A stretch of DNA of 64,000 nt from Bacteroidota bacterium (lineage in GTDB: Bacteria > Bacteroidota > Bacteroidia > NS11-12g > UBA955), in contig JAGXTF010000089.1 of the NCBI GenBank assembly GCA_018333525.1, positions 62,001 to 126,000 of the forward strand, given 5' to 3'. Position numbers and translations under genes: made by a program. The notes below the pieces were generated by a model, which made no database searches, was not told the origin of the DNA, and saw only the letters and a program-made list of their open reading frames with translations. This document shows positions 56,070 to 64,000 of the stretch, in pieces (position 1 is the stretch's first letter; every line of letters starts with the position of its first letter).

Positions 56070-57491
56070 ATGAAGGATGTTCCTGTTTACCAGCCAAAGC
56101 ACAATGTTAGAATTGTTACCGCCGCATCATTATTTGATGGGCATGATGCCGCCATTAATGTAATGCGCAGAATCATTCAGAGTACTGGTTGTGAGGTAAT
56201 ACATCTGGGGCACGACCGCAGTGTGCAGGAAGTGGTACAAACCGCCGTTCAGGAAGACGCCAATGCCATTGCCATGACCAGTTATCAGGGAGGGCATATG
56301 GAATATTTTAAATACATGTACGACCTGTTGCAGGAAGCCGGAGCAGGGCACATCCGCATTTTTGCAGGAGGTGGAGGAGTAATTCTGCCTCATGAAATTG
56401 ATGAATTGCAGGCTTATGGTATTACCAGAATCTATAGCCCTGATGATGGTCGTGAACTCGGCCTGCAGGGAATGATTAATGATTTGGTTGAAAAAAGCGA
56501 TTTCCCTACCGGAGAAACCCTGAACCATGAGCCGGTTAAAATGATTGAAAAAGATTCCGTTGCTATTGCAAGGATTATTAGTGCAGCGGAGAATTTTCCG
56601 GAGAAGCATGTAACTGTGTTGCAAGAAATTCGGGAAAAAGCGAAAACTGCAAAAGTGCCCGTGCTGGGAATAACCGGCACCGGAGGAGCGGGGAAAAGCA
56701 GTTTGGTGGATGAATTGGTTCGCAGGTTCTTATTGGAATTTCCGGATAAAAAGCTCGGAATCATTTCCATTGACCCAAGCAAACGCAAAACAGGAGGAGC
56801 TTTGTTGGGGGATAGAATTCGAATGAACAGCATCAACAATTCCAGGGTATTTATGCGTTCACTGGCCACACGACAAGCGAATCTTGCAATGAGCCCGCAT
56901 GTAGATGATGCGATTGCAATTTTAAAAGTATCCGGATTTGATTTGGTGATTGTGGAGACTTCAGGAATAGGACAAAGCGATACAGAGATTACAGCACATT
57001 GCGATGTTTCATTGTATGTGATGACTCCGGAATATGGTGCGGCTTCGCAATTGGAAAAAATAGATATGCTGGATTTTGCAGATTTGGTAGCGTTGAATAA
57101 ATTCGATAAACGCGGCGCCTTGGATGCGCTTAGAGATGTTCAAAAACAATTTCAGAGGAACCACAAAATGTTCGATAAAAAACCGGAACAAATGCCAGTT
57201 TTTGGCACCATTGCAAGCCAGTTCAATGATCCCGGTATGAATCGTTTGTACACAGCAGTGATGAATACCATTGCAGAAAAAACCAACTCGGATTTGAAAA
57301 GTGATTTTCATGCAGGGGAAGAAATGAGTGAAAAAATTTATGTAATTCCACCAAATCGAACCAGATATTTGAGTGAAATTTCAGAAAATAACCGCCGTTA
57401 TGATGAGTGGGCTGCCAAGCAGAGCGAGGTAGCGCGTAAGCTTTACCAATTGGATGGTGCAGTAAAACAAATGGAAAATTTGGGAGAATAA
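56070..57491 (+). CDS. B12-binding plus MeaB-like G-protein subunit of an IcmF-type acyl-CoA mutase
   Basis: A 473-residue protein with an adenosylcobalamin-binding domain (residues 8-140: [13 protein letters not shown] with the DxH...G base-off motif, [20 protein letters not shown]) and then a G-protein domain of the MeaB family (P-loop [17 protein letters not shown] about residue 200; [40 protein letters not shown]). In fused IcmF these two domains are joined to the mutase domain. Here the polypeptide stops at 57491, and the mutase follows as a separate gene after 11 bp. The G protein protects and reloads the cofactor. Start at 56070 ([13 protein letters not shown]) fits the family. Confidence 0.9.
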   Translation: MKDVPVYQPKHNVRIVTAASLFDGHDAAINVMRRIIQSTGCEVIHLGHDRSVQEVVQTAVQEDANAIAMTSYQGGHMEYFKYMYDLLQEAGAGHIRIFAGGGGVILPHEIDELQAYGITRIYSPDDGRELGLQGMINDLVEKSDFPTGETLNHEPVKMIEKDSVAIARIISAAENFPEKHVTVLQEIREKAKTAKVPVLGITGTGGAGKSSLVDELVRRFLLEFPDKKLGIISIDPSKRKTGGALLGDRIRMNSINNSRVFMRSLATRQANLAMSPHVDDAIAILKVSGFDLVIVETSGIGQSDTEITAHCDVSLYVMTPEYGAASQLEKIDMLDFADLVALNKFDKRGALDALRDVQKQFQRNHKMFDKKPEQMPVFGTIASQFNDPGMNRLYTAVMNTIAEKTNSDLKSDFHAGEEMSEKIYVIPPNRTRYLSEISENNRRYDEWAAKQSEVARKLYQLDGAVKQMENLGE

Positions 57492-57502
57492 TTGAATATA
57501 AA

Positions 57503-59482
57503 ATGTCGGTAAAAGAAAAAATATCCAATGCGGAAGTAATTTCAGAATTGAAAAATCAATTCGAAAAAATGAAACGCCAATTGGATGCGGAATGTTTGGA
57601 ACTAATAGAAAATTGGCATGCAAAAAAACAAAATTATGCAGGGGAATTTTTTACTTACCATGTTCGTGGAAAGGATATAAAAGTTGAGAACCATACAGAG
57701 AGTTTAAGTCATACCCAGATTACTAAAATCGGCTTACCACGCTATGAAAGCTGGGGAGATTTATTGCAATGGCAATTACAGGAAAATGTTCCCGGAGAAT
57801 TTCCATATACTGCCGGTATTTATCCTTTCAAAAGAGAAGGGGAAGACCCAACAAGAATGTTTGCCGGCGAAGGTGGACCTGAGCGGACCAACAAGCGTTT
57901 TCACTATGTAAGTTTGGGCATGCCTGCTAAGCGGCTTTCCACGGCATTCGACAGCGTTACGCTTTATGGCCGAGATCCGCATATTCGTCCGGATATTTAT
58001 GGGAAAATAGGTAATTCCGGAGTGAGCATTTGCTGTTTGGATGATGCCAAAAAATTATATAGCGGATTTAATTTGGCAGATTCAAAAACTTCCGTTTCCA
58101 TGACCATCAACGGGCCGGCACCAATGCTGCTTTCATTTTTTATGAATGCCGCCATTGACCAGCAATGTGAATTGTATATACACAAACATGGATTAGACAA
58201 AGAAATCAATCAAAAAATTGATAAAATTTTTGCAGATAAAAACCTTCCAAGACCAACCTATAATGGCGAATTGCCTGAGGGAAATGACGGACTGGGTTTG
58301 ATGTTGCTGGGAGTAACAGGAGATCAGGTTCTGCCTGCGGAAGTTTACCAGGAAATAAAAGATCATACATTAAGCCAGGTACGGGGTACTGTTCAGGCAG
58401 ATATTTTGAAGGAAGACCAGGCACAAAATACCTGTATTTTTTCTACAGAATTTGCATTGCGTTTGATGGGCGATGTACAACAATATTTTATTCAGAAAAA
58501 AGTTCGAAATTTTTATAGCGTTTCAATTAGTGGATATCACATAGCGGAAGCCGGCGCAAACCCGATTTCACAACTCGCTTTTACACTTTCAAACGGATTT
58601 ACATTTGTAGAATATTACCTGAGCAGGGGTATGCATATCAATGATTTTGCTCCAAATTTATCTTTCTTTTTTTCCAATGGTACAGATCCTGAATATGCGG
58701 TAATTGGACGGGTAGCAAGACGCATTTGGGCTAAAGCCATGAAGCACAAATACGGTGCAAATGCACGCTCTCAAATGTTGAAATATCACATACAAACCAG
58801 CGGTCGAAGTTTGCATGCACAGGAAATTGATTTTAATGATATTCGAACCACATTACAGGCATTATATGCAATTTATGACAACTGCAATAGCCTGCATACC
58901 AATGCGTATGATGAAGCAATCACAACCCCTACCGAAGAGAGTGTGCGCCGTGCAATGGCAATTCAATTAATTATCAATAGAGAATTGGGATTGGCCAAAA
59001 ATGAAAATCCAATTCAGGGATCTTTTATTATTGAAGAATTAACGGATTTGGTCGAAGAGGCAGTATTGGTGGAATTCGACAGAATAACGGAACGCGGAGG
59101 AGTTTTAGGTGCCATGGAAACCATGTACCAACGCAGTAAAATACAGGAAGAGAGTTTGTATTATGAGACTTTAAAACACAGTGGAGAATTGCCAATTATT
59201 GGAGTAAATACATTTCTAAGCAGCAAAGGATCTCCCACAAGTATTCCCCAGGAAGTAATTCGCGCAACAGAGGAAGAGAAACAATTTCAAATAAATATGC
59301 TCGCGAATTTGCACCAAAAAAATTCAGTAGAATGTGCAGAATCGTTAAAAAATCTACAAGCCGCTGCAATCCATAACGAGAATATGTTTGAAAAAATGAT
59401 GGAGGCCGGGAAATATTGTTCGCTTGGACAAATAACCGAGGCTTTGTTTCAGGTAGGTGGGCAGTATAGAAGGAATATGTGA
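57503..59482 (+). CDS. Mutase (catalytic) subunit of an IcmF-type acyl-CoA mutase
   Basis: A 659-residue TIM-barrel acyl-CoA mutase domain that rearranges isobutyryl-CoA and n-butyryl-CoA (or a related substrate) with adenosylcobalamin bound on the partner protein. Signatures: [85 protein letters not shown] and [24 protein letters not shown]. The FPYTAG...[14 protein letters not shown] form is that of IcmF, not methylmalonyl-CoA mutase. With the previous gene the total (1132 residues) equals a complete fused IcmF. The reading frame differs from the previous gene and is open back to 57440, so a sequencing or natural frameshift should be considered. Confidence 0.92.
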   Translation: MSVKEKISNAEVISELKNQFEKMKRQLDAECLELIENWHAKKQNYAGEFFTYHVRGKDIKVENHTESLSHTQITKIGLPRYESWGDLLQWQLQENVPGEFPYTAGIYPFKREGEDPTRMFAGEGGPERTNKRFHYVSLGMPAKRLSTAFDSVTLYGRDPHIRPDIYGKIGNSGVSICCLDDAKKLYSGFNLADSKTSVSMTINGPAPMLLSFFMNAAIDQQCELYIHKHGLDKEINQKIDKIFADKNLPRPTYNGELPEGNDGLGLMLLGVTGDQVLPAEVYQEIKDHTLSQVRGTVQADILKEDQAQNTCIFSTEFALRLMGDVQQYFIQKKVRNFYSVSISGYHIAEAGANPISQLAFTLSNGFTFVEYYLSRGMHINDFAPNLSFFFSNGTDPEYAVIGRVARRIWAKAMKHKYGANARSQMLKYHIQTSGRSLHAQEIDFNDIRTTLQALYAIYDNCNSLHTNAYDEAITTPTEESVRRAMAIQLIINRELGLAKNENPIQGSFIIEELTDLVEEAVLVEFDRITERGGVLGAMETMYQRSKIQEESLYYETLKHSGELPIIGVNTFLSSKGSPTSIPQEVIRATEEEKQFQINMLANLHQKNSVECAESLKNLQAAAIHNENMFEKMMEAGKYCSLGQITEALFQVGGQYRRNM

Positions 59483-59490
59483 GGGGAGGA

Positions 59491-59640
59491 TTAGCGGGAT
59501 AGCAAGAAATAGCAAGAAATAGCAAGAAATAGCAAGAAATAGCAAGAATGGCAAGGGATAGCAAGGGATAGCAAGAAATAGCAGGGGAAAGCTAGGGAAG
59601 GCTGGGGATAATTGAATAGCAGTGGGGATAACTGAATAGC
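59491..59640. repeat. Degenerate 10-bp tandem array (left array)
   Basis: Directly behind the mutase stop, AGCAAGAAAT is repeated four times without change from 59511, preceded by one diverged unit and followed by diverged units (GCAAGGGATA twice, GCAAGAAATA, GCAGGGGAAA, GCTAGGGAAG), and then by two copies of a 20-bp unit GGGGATAAyTGAATAGC plus three bases (59604 and 59624). There are no spacers, so it is not CRISPR. The reading frames through it are low-complexity and not genes. Confidence 0.9.
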
Positions 59641-59742
59641 GAAGAGCTTCAGAAAAGTTGGGATTTGCAAGTGGAATTTTTCCTGCGAAAAATATCATTT
59701 TCGTTCATAATTAAGTAGATAATTATTAATAAGGAAATTTAT

Positions 59743-59775
59743 TTTATCCTAAAAGGATAAACTTAAAAGGATAAA
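59743..59775. repeat. Inverted and direct repeat with two TATCCTTTTA motifs
   Basis: TTTATCC-TAAAA-GGATAAA forms a 7-bp hairpin (59743-59761), and TAAAAGGATAAA occurs twice (59750-59761 and 59764-59775). Each copy contains the decamer TATCCTTTTA on the minus strand. It lies 5 bp beyond the stop codon of the four-helix-bundle gene. Confidence 0.75.
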
Positions 59776-59779
59776 AAAA

Positions 59780-60151
59780 TTATAGTTTATTATTCAAGGA
59801 TTTTTTGAGATTTGTGAGCATTCGCTGTATTTGATTTACCTCGGATATTATTTGCTTTATTTTTTCGGAATTTCCATAATTTAATCTTTGACAAATCAAT
59901 GCAAGTGTTTCGACTTCGGAGGCAGATCCTGATGAATAGAATAAAAAAAGTTTAAATTGTCCAATGGTTTTTCGCGAATGGCCTTCAGCAATATTTGCGA
60001 CAATGCTCACCGCCGCTCTGGTTTTTTGAGATATAATTCCATATTTTTCTTCCTTTGGTAAATCTGCACAAAACTCATAAATCAATACAACAAGGTCCAT
60101 GGATTTTTGCCACACCTTCAAATCTTTGAAATTCTCAATTCTTTTTTCCAT
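59780..60151 (-). CDS. Four-helix-bundle protein of the 23S rRNA intervening-sequence (S23/IVP) family
   Basis: A 123-residue helical protein with the family signatures FKDLKVWQKSMDLVVLIY, KYGIISQKTRAAVSIVANIAEG, and SSGSASEVETLALICQRL (the conserved ANIAEG and GSxxEVET blocks). Members were first found inside intervening sequences of 23S rRNA genes; others occur alone, and the fold is shared with Avd proteins of diversity-generating retroelements. The biochemical function is not known. The gene is orphan here, in no operon, flanked by two tandem arrays in opposite orientation. Start is the ATG at 60151; an in-frame TTG at 60163 is the alternative. A TAGTATTG near-consensus element lies nine bases before the ATG. 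Confidence 0.88.
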   Translation of the reverse strand: MEKRIENFKDLKVWQKSMDLVVLIYEFCADLPKEEKYGIISQKTRAAVSIVANIAEGHSRKTIGQFKLFLFYSSGSASEVETLALICQRLNYGNSEKIKQIISEVNQIQRMLTNLKKSLNNKL

Positions 60152-60204
60152 AATGAAATGCAATACTATATTATAAATATTTCGCAGTCGTTTTTAAACA
60201 TTTA

Positions 60205-60223
60205 TATCCGTTTAAATCGGATA
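60205..60223. repeat. Inverted repeat carrying TATCCGTTTA
   Basis: TATCCG-TTTAAAT-CGGATA, 6-bp arms, about 55 bp before the four-helix-bundle gene. The left arm and loop form TATCCGTTTA, the same decamer as at 61829. Confidence 0.6.
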
Positions 60224-60354
60224 ATGTATTACATTTTGAAATAGAATTTCTACTTCCAGCAATAGAATTCAACCTAAATTTAATCTGATTTATTTTATTA
60301 AAAGGCCCCAATGCATTTTACAAACCTTTACACCATCAATCCGAAATGCACATA

Positions 60355-60475
60355 TTATTCCTTGCTATTCTTGCTTGTCGCCTCCCTTACCATCCAAGCT
60401 ATTCTTGCTATCCTCGCTAACCAGCTATCCTTGCCATCCGTGCTAACCAGCTATCCTTGCTATTCTCGCTCACCC
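60355..60475. repeat. Degenerate 9-bp tandem array (right array), inverted relative to the left array
   Basis: Units such as TATTCTTGC, TATCCTCGC, TATCCTTGC, CATCCGTGC and TATTCTCGC, with two TAACCAGC units between them. These are the reverse complement of the left array theme (GCAAGAATA / GCAAGGGATA). The unit length is nine rather than ten. No open frame of note. The remaining part of the 60152-60622 spacer is AT-rich and holds the promoter at 60563-60591. Confidence 0.85.
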
Positions 60476-60562
60476 AAAAACAATCCTTGTCTCACATTCT
60501 CATTTTGACAATCCAACCCACATCCAGCCATATTTAAACCCGCATAAACCCTCACACCTGTA

Positions 60563-60591
60563 TTGGATTTTAATAGAATTGACTAACTTTG
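60563..60591 (+). promoter_or_regulatory. Complete promoter of the Gly-rich lipoprotein gene
   Basis: TTG at 60563-60565, an 18-bp spacer and TAACTTTG at 60584-60591, 31 bp before the ATG at 60623; both Bacteroidota elements fit. Confidence 0.65.
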
Positions 60592-60622
60592 GCAAGCTCC
60601 TTGTAAAAACCTTACAAATACC

Positions 60623-61753
60623 ATGAAAAAACATATCGGAATATCCTTAGTCGTATGTGTTGTATTTGCATTTCAATTTTCTTCCTGCAACAGCGGAGAA
60701 GCTGAAATTGATCTTGCAGACAGCACTGGAATGCCCGGTGATAATTTCAGTCTTGCCGGTGCATTAAATTTGCTCAAAGAATCAAATAATCTGGAAGAAT
60801 TCGAGAAAGGGCTGAATACAAAAAAAGGGGAAGTAAACAATTTAGACCTCAACGGTGACGGGAAAATTGATTATATCCGTGTTATTGACAATTTAAAAGA
60901 AAATTCACATGCTATTGTTTTGCAAATTCCTGTAAATAAGGATGAAGCCCAGGATGTTGCAATTATTTCCATCAAAAAAACAGGAGATAAAAAAGCATTC
61001 ATTCAAATCAAGGGAAATGAAATGTTGTATGGAGACAGTGCAGTACTGGCTCCTGAAAGCGGAGATGGCAAAATAGCTAACGCGTCCATGACACCGGAAA
61101 TTTTTAAATTTACAGCAGTGGATTTGTATGTGAACGTTTGGGGATGGCCTGTGGTGCCGGTGTTATACAGTCCTGCATATGTTGTATATGAATCACCCGT
61201 GGTACTTTGGAACGTTTATCCAACCTGGTATGAGCCGTGGCCTCCATATCCATATGGCTGGTACAGAAGAGAAGTGGCACACCGACATAAGAAATATTAT
61301 ACTCCGGTTTATTTTCTTGCCCCAACACCTGCTTTAGTAATGTATGGACCTACCATGCGCAACTCCGTATTTGTGGTCAACAGGTATCAGAGTATTTATG
61401 TGAAAAACGGTTGGCCTAAAGCCCGTGGTCGTGCTTATTACGGGCCTTCGGGTCCGGTATATATGCATGGTCCCGCACATATGGATCATGGAAATGGTGC
61501 ACCTATGAAAATGAAAGGTGGAGGCCCCGGTAAAGGGGCTCACGGAATGAAAGGAAGTCCGTCCGGAAGTGGTGGAATGAAAGTGGGCGCTCCAAATAGT
61601 GGAGGAAATAAAGGTGGCGGTCACAAAATGAATGCACCCGGTCCAAAAGGCGGTGGAGGTGCTCCGAAATCTAGCGGTGGTGGTGGCAAAGGTGGAGGAG
61701 GCAATTCCAAAGGCGGAAGTGGTGGTGGCCATGGTGGTGGAGGAAAAAAATAA
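60623..61753 (+). CDS. Lipoprotein with EF-hand-like loop, aromatic region and Gly-rich basic tail
   Basis: A 376-residue lipoprotein (lipobox QFSSC, Cys near residue 22). Residues 40-140 form a domain with an EF-hand-like calcium loop DLNGDGKIDYI. Residues 165-235 are very rich in Trp, Tyr and Pro (WGWPVVPVLYSPAYVVYESP; WYEPWPPYPYGWYRRE). From about residue 280 to the end the chain is glycine-, serine-, lysine- and histidine-rich and surely disordered. No family recognised. A soluble, sticky surface or matrix protein is likely. Preceded by a full promoter; followed by an AT-rich spacer with repeated TATCCNTTTA. Confidence 0.82.
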   Translation: MKKHIGISLVVCVVFAFQFSSCNSGEAEIDLADSTGMPGDNFSLAGALNLLKESNNLEEFEKGLNTKKGEVNNLDLNGDGKIDYIRVIDNLKENSHAIVLQIPVNKDEAQDVAIISIKKTGDKKAFIQIKGNEMLYGDSAVLAPESGDGKIANASMTPEIFKFTAVDLYVNVWGWPVVPVLYSPAYVVYESPVVLWNVYPTWYEPWPPYPYGWYRREVAHRHKKYYTPVYFLAPTPALVMYGPTMRNSVFVVNRYQSIYVKNGWPKARGRAYYGPSGPVYMHGPAHMDHGNGAPMKMKGGGPGKGAHGMKGSPSGSGGMKVGAPNSGGNKGGGHKMNAPGPKGGGGAPKSSGGGGKGGGGNSKGGSGGGHGGGGKK

Positions 61754-61828
61754 TTTCTTTTTATTCCATTTTAACCATAACATTTATTCCGTTAGAACTT
61801 CATTAAATAGGTTTCCATTATTGTCCGA

Positions 61829-61888
61829 TATCCGTTTATACACGATTAAAAACGGGTATATCCATTTATTTCCGTAATTATCCATTTA
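61829..61888 (+). repeat. Phased TATCC(G/A)TTTA motifs before the Pif1-like helicase gene
   Basis: TATCCGTTTA at 61829, TATCCATTTA at 61859 and 61879, that is 30 and 20 bp apart, so on the same face of the helix. TATCCGTT recurs on the minus strand at 61930-61937. The array lies 30-140 bp before the helicase start and could be an operator region. Confidence 0.6.
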
Positions 61889-61966
61889 TAATCTTGTAAC
61901 GGAATTTTAAGTGCTAAATTTGTTTATCAGAACGGATAAAATATTTGACATTTAGAAAGAGGCGTT

Positions 61967-64000
61967 ATGGAAAACTACGAATTTGAATTAGCAGAACAAT
62001 TTGTCAATCTTACGAATACACCCATATTTTTAACAGGTAAAGCAGGTACCGGAAAAACTACATTTTTAAGAGAGGTAATAAAGCGAAGTGAGAAAAAATC
62101 GGTAATTGTTGCACCTACCGGCGTTGCAGCAATTAATGCTGGGGGCGTTACCATTCATTCTATGTTTGGTTTGCCTACCAAAAGCTATGTGCCTTCCAAT
62201 GACAATGTGGATCCCAATGTGGCAAATAACCAACAAATGTTGAGTAACCATTTCCATTATACCAAAGAAAAACTGGAAGTATTGCTGGAGATGGAATTGC
62301 TGGTAATTGATGAAGTGAGTATGGTGCGTGCGGATATTATGGATGCAGTGGATTTTGCACTTCGGTATGTACGCCGCATTGACAAGCCATTTGGCGGTGT
62401 ACAGGTATTGTGTATCGGTGATATGTACCAGTTGCCTCCGGTAATTAAGGATGAGGAATGGCCGCTGCTTTCCCGCTATTACGACAGTCCGTATTTTTTT
62501 GATTCCAAATCCTTTAAAAAACTGGATCCCATTTATATCGAATTGCGAAAAATTTATCGCCAAAGCGATAATTATTTTATTCGAATTCTGAATAATATTC
62601 GCAATCAGGACTTTCAGGAAGAGGATTTTGAAGCATTAAAAATTCATTACAATCCTGAATTTGAAACCAGCGAACCCGGTTATATAACGCTTACCACACA
62701 CAATAAAAAAGCAGACGCTATCAATGAAAAGGAATTGCAAAAACTGGATGGAGAAGCCTTGTTTTTTGATGCGGAAGTAAATGGAGATTTTGGAGACAAT
62801 ATGTTTCCAACGGAGCGGCTGCTTCGTCTTAAAATCGGTGCCCAGGTAATGTTTGTAAAAAATGATACCAGTGGTGAAAGAAAATATTTCAACGGAAAAA
62901 TTGGAATTATTGAGGAATATGATAAAGAAAGTGGTTTGAGAATATTATTTCCCGACGAAGGGAATAAAATATTTGTAAAGCAGGAAACCTGGGAAAATAT
63001 TCGATATTCTTTAAATTCGGAAGACGACAAACTGGAGCAAAATAAAATCGGCAGTTTTAAACAATTTCCATTGCGTTTGGCATGGGCGATAACCATCCAC
63101 AAAAGCCAGGGACTTACATTTGAAAAGGCAGTAATAGATGCCGGCGAAAGCTTTGCACCCGGTCAGGTTTACGTAGCTCTTAGCCGCTGTACTTCCATGG
63201 ACAACATGGTTTTGAAGTCTTTAATTACAGGTAGGAATATTTTCTCAGATCCGAGAATCGTGGATTTTTCAGGACGCATTATGAAAGATGTGGTTTTGGA
63301 AAACCGTTTGGTTACAGGTAAACGGAAGTATGAACTGGATTCTATCATGGAAAAATTCGACTTTCAAAAATTAGAAAAATTCATTTTTAATTGGGATAAA
63401 AATGTTTCTAAATTGAAATCTGTGGATCGAAAAATTACTGCTGCACTCACGGCAGAGAGTATTCATGCAATAAAAGCATTGCAACCCGTTGCACAAAAAT
63501 TTGTAAGACAACTAAATCTGATTTTAGATAAGGACATGCCTGAAATGGAGCGTGCCGAATGGCTGCAGGAGAGATTGGAAAAGGCAATTGGTTATTTTGG
63601 AAAAGAGATGTTTGAGAAGATAGTACAACCCTGGGAAAAACATTATGAAGTATACCGCGTGATGGCCAAATTGAGGAAATACCAGCGGGAAACACTGGCT
63701 ATGGTATATTTCCTGCAGGCGAAACTAGAGCAGTTGTACGAATTAACTCTGGATGGGAAAATGATTTATCCGGAAGAACTTCGAATGAAACAGGAAAAAC
63801 CGAAAAAGGAAGAATCCAAAAAGGAAAAATCCAAAGGGGAAACATATGATATTACACTGGAATTATTCCGAAGCGGAAAAACATTGCCTGAAATTGCAGA
63901 TTCCAGAGGAATGGCTTTGAGCACCATTGAAGGACATATTTCCAAGTGGGTTTCTGCAGGAAAAATAGCTTTAAATGAACTCATGGATGAAAATAAAATA
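61967..64000 (+). CDS. Pif1-like superfamily 1B DNA helicase with C-terminal HTH domain, partial
   Basis: An ATP-driven 5'-3' DNA helicase, 678 residues to the window edge with no stop. Walker A is FLTGKAGTGKTTFL (about residues 21-34), motif Ia IVAPTGVAAINAGGVTIHSMFG, Walker B LLVIDEVSMVRADIMD, motif III VLCIGDMYQLPPV, and the C-terminal motifs AWAITIHKSQGLTFEKAVID and QVYVALSRC. Beyond the motor the chain is helical and charged, then carries an HTH_40-type domain (TLELFRSGKTLPEIADSRGMALSTIEGHISKW). An AGAAAGAGG ribosome-binding-like stretch precedes the ATG at 61967. It may act in replication-fork or G-quadruplex maintenance. Confidence 0.93.
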   Translation, partial: MENYEFELAEQFVNLTNTPIFLTGKAGTGKTTFLREVIKRSEKKSVIVAPTGVAAINAGGVTIHSMFGLPTKSYVPSNDNVDPNVANNQQMLSNHFHYTKEKLEVLLEMELLVIDEVSMVRADIMDAVDFALRYVRRIDKPFGGVQVLCIGDMYQLPPVIKDEEWPLLSRYYDSPYFFDSKSFKKLDPIYIELRKIYRQSDNYFIRILNNIRNQDFQEEDFEALKIHYNPEFETSEPGYITLTTHNKKADAINEKELQKLDGEALFFDAEVNGDFGDNMFPTERLLRLKIGAQVMFVKNDTSGERKYFNGKIGIIEEYDKESGLRILFPDEGNKIFVKQETWENIRYSLNSEDDKLEQNKIGSFKQFPLRLAWAITIHKSQGLTFEKAVIDAGESFAPGQVYVALSRCTSMDNMVLKSLITGRNIFSDPRIVDFSGRIMKDVVLENRLVTGKRKYELDSIMEKFDFQKLEKFIFNWDKNVSKLKSVDRKITAALTAESIHAIKALQPVAQKFVRQLNLILDKDMPEMERAEWLQERLEKAIGYFGKEMFEKIVQPWEKHYEVYRVMAKLRKYQRETLAMVYFLQAKLEQLYELTLDGKMIYPEELRMKQEKPKKEESKKEKSKGETYDITLELFRSGKTLPEIADSRGMALSTIEGHISKWVSAGKIALNELMDENKI

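Noticed and set aside
56070-57491. Annotation as methylmalonyl-CoA mutase small subunit
   Set aside because: The G-protein domain fused behind the B12 domain and the FPYTAG-type mutase next to it match IcmF rather than MutA/MutB.
59196-59698. Minus-strand frames with repeated hydrophobic LAISCY-type peptides over the left array
   Set aside because: They are only the translation of the 10-bp tandem repeats in two frames and lack start signals or any promoter.
59780-60151. Avd protein of a diversity-generating retroelement
   Set aside because: Fold family is related, but no reverse transcriptase, template repeat or variable repeat with adenine-specific changes is in the window.
59491-60475. 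CRISPR array
   Set aside because: Units are 9-10 bp and contiguous without unique spacers; no cas gene is present.
1-64000. tRNA, rRNA, riboswitch or insertion-sequence genes
   Set aside because: No cloverleaf, rRNA core, transposase or conserved riboswitch pattern was noticed in any spacer; only a scan with covariance models would exclude small RNAs fully.

Overview
The window is a stretch of chromosome from a member of the Bacteroidota, most likely an environmental Chitinophagales/Sphingobacteriales-type or Saprospiria-type bacterium. The sequence supports this in several ways: type IX secretion (T9SS) C-terminal sorting domains on several exported proteins, a three-subunit-type succinate dehydrogenase with a fused cytochrome b, a short Bacteroidota-type primary sigma factor without region 1.1, MenB (menaquinone), many lipoproteins, and the Bacteroidota -7 promoter element TAnnTTTG in front of many genes. 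No rRNA, tRNA, CRISPR array, phage or insertion sequence was seen. Base composition looks even and moderately AT-rich. Gene density is high, and most neighbours overlap by a few bases or sit less than 100 bp apart.

Layout. 1-4.8 kb: succinate dehydrogenase (cut by the left edge), riboflavin synthase and the grpE-dnaJ chaperone pair. 4.8-8.1 kb: a Coq4-like protein, a winged-helix regulator with its membrane partner, and a leucine-rich-repeat protein. 8.1-15 kb: isocitrate dehydrogenase, menB, an ECF sigma/anti-sigma/outer-membrane operon, two methyltransferase/PAP2 genes and an enoyl-CoA hydratase. 15-23.5 kb: an Omp28-type lipoprotein, a surface-polysaccharide block (flippase, two glycosyltransferases, methyltransferase) and a LamG/Kelch export operon. 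23.6-33.6 kb: adenylate kinase, a HAD phosphatase, T9SS cargo, a VWA membrane protein, mnmA, and a 1487-residue IgGFc-binding/PKD protein with a type-B sorting domain. 33.8-41.2 kb: primary sigma factor, feoAB, an M1 aminopeptidase lipoprotein, aroE and a DedA protein. 41.2-50.5 kb: a 40-residue lipoprotein, ahcY, two large membrane proteins, parE, small envelope proteins and a chromate transporter. 50.4-56 kb: envelope proteins, a GSCFA protein and a TPR-linked adenylate cyclase. 56-64 kb: an isobutyryl-CoA mutase (IcmF type) split into two genes, then an unusual repeat-rich region and a Pif1-like helicase cut by the right edge.

The most interesting region is 59.49-61.95 kb. An orphan four-helix-bundle gene (23S rRNA intervening-sequence protein family) lies between two degenerate 9-10 bp tandem arrays in opposite orientation. 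A decamer TATCCNTTTA occurs at least six times in the spacers around it and in front of the Pif1-like helicase. A second window-wide theme is predicted leaderless transcription: in five genes the TAnnTTTG element ends exactly four bases before the start codon (one of them GTG). Other points of note are the split IcmF, a Coq4-like protein in a menaquinone organism, a DnaJ with only one of its two zinc centres, and a palindromic operator in front of the winged-helix operon.
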